From the NCBI GenBank assembly GCA_963703075.1, contig OY969786.1:3100001-3164000 (forward strand): a stretch of DNA of 64,000 bases. Direction: 5' to 3'. A program made the position numbers and the translations under genes. Of the stretch, positions 60,851 through 64,000 are shown piece by piece. Position 1 is the first letter of the stretch, and each line of letters starts with the position of its first letter. Below the pieces are notes generated by a model. That model had not been told where the DNA came from. It saw only the letters and a program-made list of their open reading frames with translations, and ran no database searches. This DNA is from Korobacter sp963703075 (GTDB taxonomy: Bacteria > Acidobacteriota > Terriglobia > Terriglobales > Acidobacteriaceae).

Positions 60851-62050
60851 TTACTGCACGGTGATGTAAATGGTGGTTTTGAAGGTGGTGCCGTCATTGG
60901 CCTGAACGGTAAGACGATGCGAGCCTGAGCTCATGGGCAGGCTGGTATTCACTGAAGAGCTGCGCAGGGTCATCTGTTTCACACCGTCAAGATAGATCTG
61001 CGTGTAGTTGACTGGGTTAGAGTCGGTAACGGCGGCGGTAATTTGCACGGGCGAAGAAACCGTTGCGCCACTGCCTGGTGTACAGATCGTCACTGTCTGG
61101 TTGGCGCCCGTGCCGGTGCATCCGGTGGTGACGGGGGCGCCGAAGAAGTCGCTCATCACGGGAGCATTGGCGGCGGCACCGGGAGCTCCGGAGATGCCAA
61201 GCGCGGTCAGCATGGTTTTGAGCGTGCTGGGGTGCTGATAGAAATTGGTGGACTTGGTGCCCGGCGTAACGTTGGGGCCGATGACGATGGTTGCGATGTG
61301 GCCGCCACCGCCGTTTTCCGGCAGCTTCGGACAGCTCGTTAGGGGGGCGCAGTCGGAATCGACCGACTCGTCGAAGGTGATAATCAGAAGGCCGTCGCCA
61401 CCAGGCTGGAAGTATGGGGACTGGAGCAGCGGCGCAAGATTCGTTTTCAGCCAGCTATCGACCGTCGCCATGGTGCCGTTGTGGCCGTCGTGGGTACTAT
61501 TTGGCGTAATAAACGAATAATTCGGCAACTGGTTGTTGGCAAGGTCTGTCGCCAACTGGGTAAACGGCACGATGTTATTCACCTGTGCGCTATTTTTCAC
61601 GTCGGATAGATACGAGAACGGATCGTGGTTGCGTTCGTAAGGCTCTTGGGTGGGTCCGGTGTACCCGACCGAGGGAATGCTCTCCTCGTAGGCTTTCCAG
61701 GTAAGGCCGGCAGCCAACAAATAACGTGTGACGTTATCGACGTTGAAGGTGCTGGAGGTGCCGTCGCTGGTGGTGACGTAAGCGCCTGTGGTAACCCAGA
61801 AGTAATTCGGGATCGAGTAGTGACTATTGGCGTCGTAATTGGTAGCGAGGCCATACGTGTTGGCCAGCGAGTTGATGTAGGGGGCGCTGGTGTTCCCGAT
61901 GACCTGCGAATAACTGTGGTTTTCCAGCATCAGCACCATGACGTGACTGGAGGCTGGAATCTGTTGAGCGGACAGTTGAGCGGCAGCGCAGACGATAAAG
62001 AAAGCCGCGGAAAGGACACGGGGGATCCAATTTTTCTTGGCAGGGCGCAT
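60851..62050 (-). CDS. Secreted phosphoesterase (acid phosphatase / phospholipase C-like)
   Basis: The 399-residue product has a signal peptide (about 1-28, LSAQQ) and a phosphoesterase domain starting HVMVLMLENHSYSQVIGNTS, the N-terminal metal-site signature of AcpA/phospholipase-C-type enzymes (E-N-H at 43-45). Further motifs follow (NYSFITPNSTHDGHNG, LLIITFDESVDSD, GGGGHIATIVIGP). A C-terminal Ig-like domain (about 310-399) ends in YITVQ. It is probably exported to release phosphate from esters. The ATG at 62050 has GAGGAG about 12 nt upstream; a frame up to 62197 is not supported. Confidence 0.88.
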   Translation of the reverse strand: MRPAKKNWIPRVLSAAFFIVCAAAQLSAQQIPASSHVMVLMLENHSYSQVIGNTSAPYINSLANTYGLATNYDANSHYSIPNYFWVTTGAYVTTSDGTSSTFNVDNVTRYLLAAGLTWKAYEESIPSVGYTGPTQEPYERNHDPFSYLSDVKNSAQVNNIVPFTQLATDLANNQLPNYSFITPNSTHDGHNGTMATVDSWLKTNLAPLLQSPYFQPGGDGLLIITFDESVDSDCAPLTSCPKLPENGGGGHIATIVIGPNVTPGTKSTNFYQHPSTLKTMLTALGISGAPGAAANAPVMSDFFGAPVTTGCTGTGANQTVTICTPGSGATVSSPVQITAAVTDSNPVNYTQIYLDGVKQMTLRSSSVNTSLPMSSGSHRLTVQANDGTTFKTTIYITVQ

Positions 62051-62335
62051 CGTTTGGTTTATCTCCTCTGTGAACGACTTTTTGGTCCCGGCGGGTGGAA
62101 TGGAGTAAACCGGGCCCTGTTGCTTGCGGACGGGGGAGTAGGACAATCCCAAGCAGACGGGTGGTGCAACTTGCCTGTTTGTAGAAAGATGCACCAAGAT
62201 GGTGCAAAGTTGGTCTGTTTACGACATTTTCCCGGGGTCAGGGAGTTCCTGGTACCAATGGACATCGGGGTGAGTGGCCGAATGCCAAGGCCGATCCAGA
62301 GCAGCCTCTCTGCTTCTTTTCGCCTCTAACCCTAC

Positions 62336-63598
62336 GTGTTTACCACGGAGGCAACGAAGATCGGCCAAAGTCCGAAGCCTGGAGCCCCGGTGCCCTCCCG
62401 ATCGTTTTTTCGCCGAATAGTGGAGACGCTTCCCGGGATCATCGCCGGAGCGGCTGATCTTGACCCTGCGGCGGTGCTGACCGCCACCGTGGTCGGAGCC
62501 ACTTTCGGGCTGTCGATTGCCTGGGTTGTGCTGATCAGCTTCCCTGTACTGCAAACGGTGTTCGCGGTCTCCTCGAGAATAGGACGGGAGACGAGACGAG
62601 GCCTGATCGAGCTTGTCCGTATGCGCTATGGCTCGGGACGCGCCAAGACCATGGCGCTGGGGATGGTGGTGGTCAACCTGGCCATGGTCATCGGCGATAT
62701 TTATGCCGTTTCCGACGCCTTTTCGCTGATCATGCTGCAACGCCGCGCGATGTTCATCGCGGTGGTGGGATTCGTGATCTGGTACTTCCTCATTGTCAGC
62801 GACTATCGGAAGATCACGCGCACTCTGGGAAGCCTGACCCTGGTCTTGCTGGCCTACATCCTGGCGGCCCATCGTGCTACCGACTCTTACCTGCACTTGG
62901 CGCAAGGGGTGCTGCTGCCGCACATACGGTTGAGCAGCGCGTATTTCATGGCTGCGATTGCTTTGTTCGGCTCCTTGCTCACCCCGGACGTGATCGTTTG
63001 GCAAACCAGCACGAAGCGCGATTTGCCCACCGGCGTGGCCAGCGCGCACTACACGGAGTCGCAGGCCGGGACGATCGTGGCCTGCCTGATTTCGTTCTGC
63101 GTGATCGTTTGCGCTTCGCGGCTGCATGTCGCGGATCCCAACCTCATCACGACGCGTACCGCGGCGGAAGCCCTCAACGTTCTCGGGTCGGCGGGGCCTG
63201 TGATTTTCTCGCTCGGGATTATCGGCTCTGGATTGGTTGCGTTACCGTTGATCGTCGGTTCACTTTGCTTCAGCGTGGCCGAGGCATTTGGCTGGAAGTC
63301 GCGCTTGAGCCGTGCGCCGTGGGAAGCAACGCGGTTCTACACGCTGATCTCGGCGGTGGTCGTGATTGCGGTGGCGGTCGATATGTTCGGCATCAACGTG
63401 GTTTCGGTGCTGTACTGGTCGCAGCTCTTTGCCGGTGTGCTCACCGTTCCGATTCTGCATTACATGCGGAAGCTGGGAAATGATCCGGCATTGGTTTCCA
63501 TTCGTAACACCCGCGCCGAGAATGGCTGGCTGACCGGAGCGATCGTGGTAGCGATTCTAGCCAACCTGGCATTCCTCTGGACGCAGTTCGTGCACTAG
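62336..63598 (+). CDS. NRAMP-like divalent metal transporter
   Basis: The 420-residue, 11-helix protein resembles the NRAMP/MntH family: ETLPGIIAGAADLDPAAVLT at helix 1, then a long region with LGMVVVNLAMVIGDIYAVSD and GIIGSGLVALPLIVGSLCFS. The canonical metal-binding DPGN of helix 1 is DPAA here, and the M-P-H of helix 6 is replaced by LLTPDV, so its metal specificity may differ from manganese. The start is taken as GTG 62336; no good ribosome-binding site precedes it, so the N-terminus is uncertain. Confidence 0.8.
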   Translation: MFTTEATKIGQSPKPGAPVPSRSFFRRIVETLPGIIAGAADLDPAAVLTATVVGATFGLSIAWVVLISFPVLQTVFAVSSRIGRETRRGLIELVRMRYGSGRAKTMALGMVVVNLAMVIGDIYAVSDAFSLIMLQRRAMFIAVVGFVIWYFLIVSDYRKITRTLGSLTLVLLAYILAAHRATDSYLHLAQGVLLPHIRLSSAYFMAAIALFGSLLTPDVIVWQTSTKRDLPTGVASAHYTESQAGTIVACLISFCVIVCASRLHVADPNLITTRTAAEALNVLGSAGPVIFSLGIIGSGLVALPLIVGSLCFSVAEAFGWKSRLSRAPWEATRFYTLISAVVVIAVAVDMFGINVVSVLYWSQLFAGVLTVPILHYMRKLGNDPALVSIRNTRAENGWLTGAIVVAILANLAFLWTQFVH

Positions 63599-63729
63599 CC
63601 ATACAACGACGCGTAGACGCATCCCCACGTGAAGTGCCTGATTTCCCTTTCGTTCTATCTCGACGGAGTGAGGGTGGCCGCTGCCCCGGCGGTACAATAG
63701 CGAGTCATCGTGACGCGAAGGAGTTGGCG

Positions 63730-64000
63730 ATGTCTTCCATTCCGGGAAGCGTGGAACTGGCGCTGGATCCCCACGAAATTGCACGGCGACCGCTCGATCC
63801 CCAGCAGTGTGCGCTGGTCGTTGTCGATATCCAGGAAAAATTGTTGCCGGCCATTTCCAACAAGGAATTGCTGGTAAAGAATGCACGGTTGCTCATCCGG
63901 CTCGCCGGGTTGCTGAATTTACCGGTGCTGGTCAGCACGCAATACGCGCGCGGGTTGGGTGGTACGGTGCCGGAAATTGCGTCGTTGCTGCCGGATGCGA
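63730..64000 (+). CDS. Isochorismatase-family cysteine hydrolase, 5' part
   Basis: The gene starts at ATG 63730 with AAGGAG 6 nt upstream and runs off the window after 90 codons. The N-terminal sequence CALVVVDIQEKLLPAISNKE includes the family's first catalytic Asp (VVDIQ). The further LPVLVSTQYARGLGGTVPEI matches the family's next segment. Nucleophile Cys and Lys lie beyond the window edge, so activity cannot be judged. Confidence 0.85.
   Translation, partial: MSSIPGSVELALDPHEIARRPLDPQQCALVVVDIQEKLLPAISNKELLVKNARLLIRLAGLLNLPVLVSTQYARGLGGTVPEIASLLPDA

Noticed and set aside
1..64000. tRNA or rRNA genes
   Set aside because: No sequence with a tRNA-like TPC arm and acceptor pairing, and no rRNA signature, was recognised by eye; a tRNAscan/Infernal run would settle it.

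Overview
The window looks like a piece of an Acidobacteriota chromosome (Terriglobia/Koribacter-like). That is inferred from the gene families, not from a marker gene: an Oar-type TonB-dependent receptor with a carboxypeptidase-regulatory domain, CadC winged-helix proteins fused to TolB/TPR or beta-propeller parts, a Ser/Thr kinase-TolB-TPR protein, HAF-repeat and Asp-box propeller proteins, an OmpA-like protein with Ig repeats, and many secreted alanine/proline-rich proteins. No rRNA, tRNA, CRISPR array or intact transposase gene was recognised.

Layout. 0.1-2.1 kb: secreted Asp-box propeller protein. 2.3-5.5 kb: the most unusual region, six short minus-strand units, each made of one small gene and one copy of a ~70-bp imperfect palindrome; the array abuts a beheaded SnoaL-like gene. 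5.8-6.8 kb: peroxiredoxin and DsbA-like pair. 7.0-10.4 kb: serine-recombinase remnant, frameshifted DoxX gene, and two NmrA-like oxidoreductases either side of a TetR regulator. 11.0-18.2 kb: a histidine kinase/NtrC-type regulator pair flanked by two sigma-54 promoter matches, the second ahead of a four-gene run (SHOCT protein, metallophosphoesterase, ArsB-like permease, YdcZ-like protein). 18.3-24 kb: TonB receptor and a frameshifted CadC-TPR regulator. 24-30.3 kb: secreted Ig and HAF proteins, an ArsR/SRPBCC pair, a DHFR-like reductase and a kinase-TolB-TPR protein. 30.5-38 kb: small secreted proteins, a doubly frameshifted propeller/IPT lipoprotein, GreB, and a porin divergent from a MOP-domain regulator. 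38-45.6 kb: small enzymes plus a second, full-length copy of a gene from the 2.4-kb array. 45.6-51.4 kb: CadC-propeller regulator, OmpA/Ig protein and secreted proteins. 51.6-55.6 kb: a second NtrC-type regulator/kinase pair and a lipoprotein. 55.6-64 kb: methyltransferase, MFS transporter, FabI, phytoene-dehydrogenase-like oxidoreductase, GlcG-like protein, phosphoesterase, NRAMP-like transporter, and the start of an isochorismatase-family gene.

The strongest candidate for something undescribed is the palindrome-delimited gene array. Its layout is that of an integron cassette array, but the palindrome has the opposite half-site order to attC and no integrase gene is visible. A 391-bp unit is present twice, 38.5 kb apart, with only one substitution and one indel; shared sequence starts inside one palindrome arm, and the truncated copy is joined to another element's flank. 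Diverged copies elsewhere keep the same orientation to neighbouring genes. This supports recent mobility or duplication of single-gene units; the mechanism is unknown.

Three genes carry apparent frameshifts (DoxX, CadC-TPR, propeller lipoprotein). At least two are restored by removing a single G beside another G, so consensus or assembly indels are a real alternative to gene decay.
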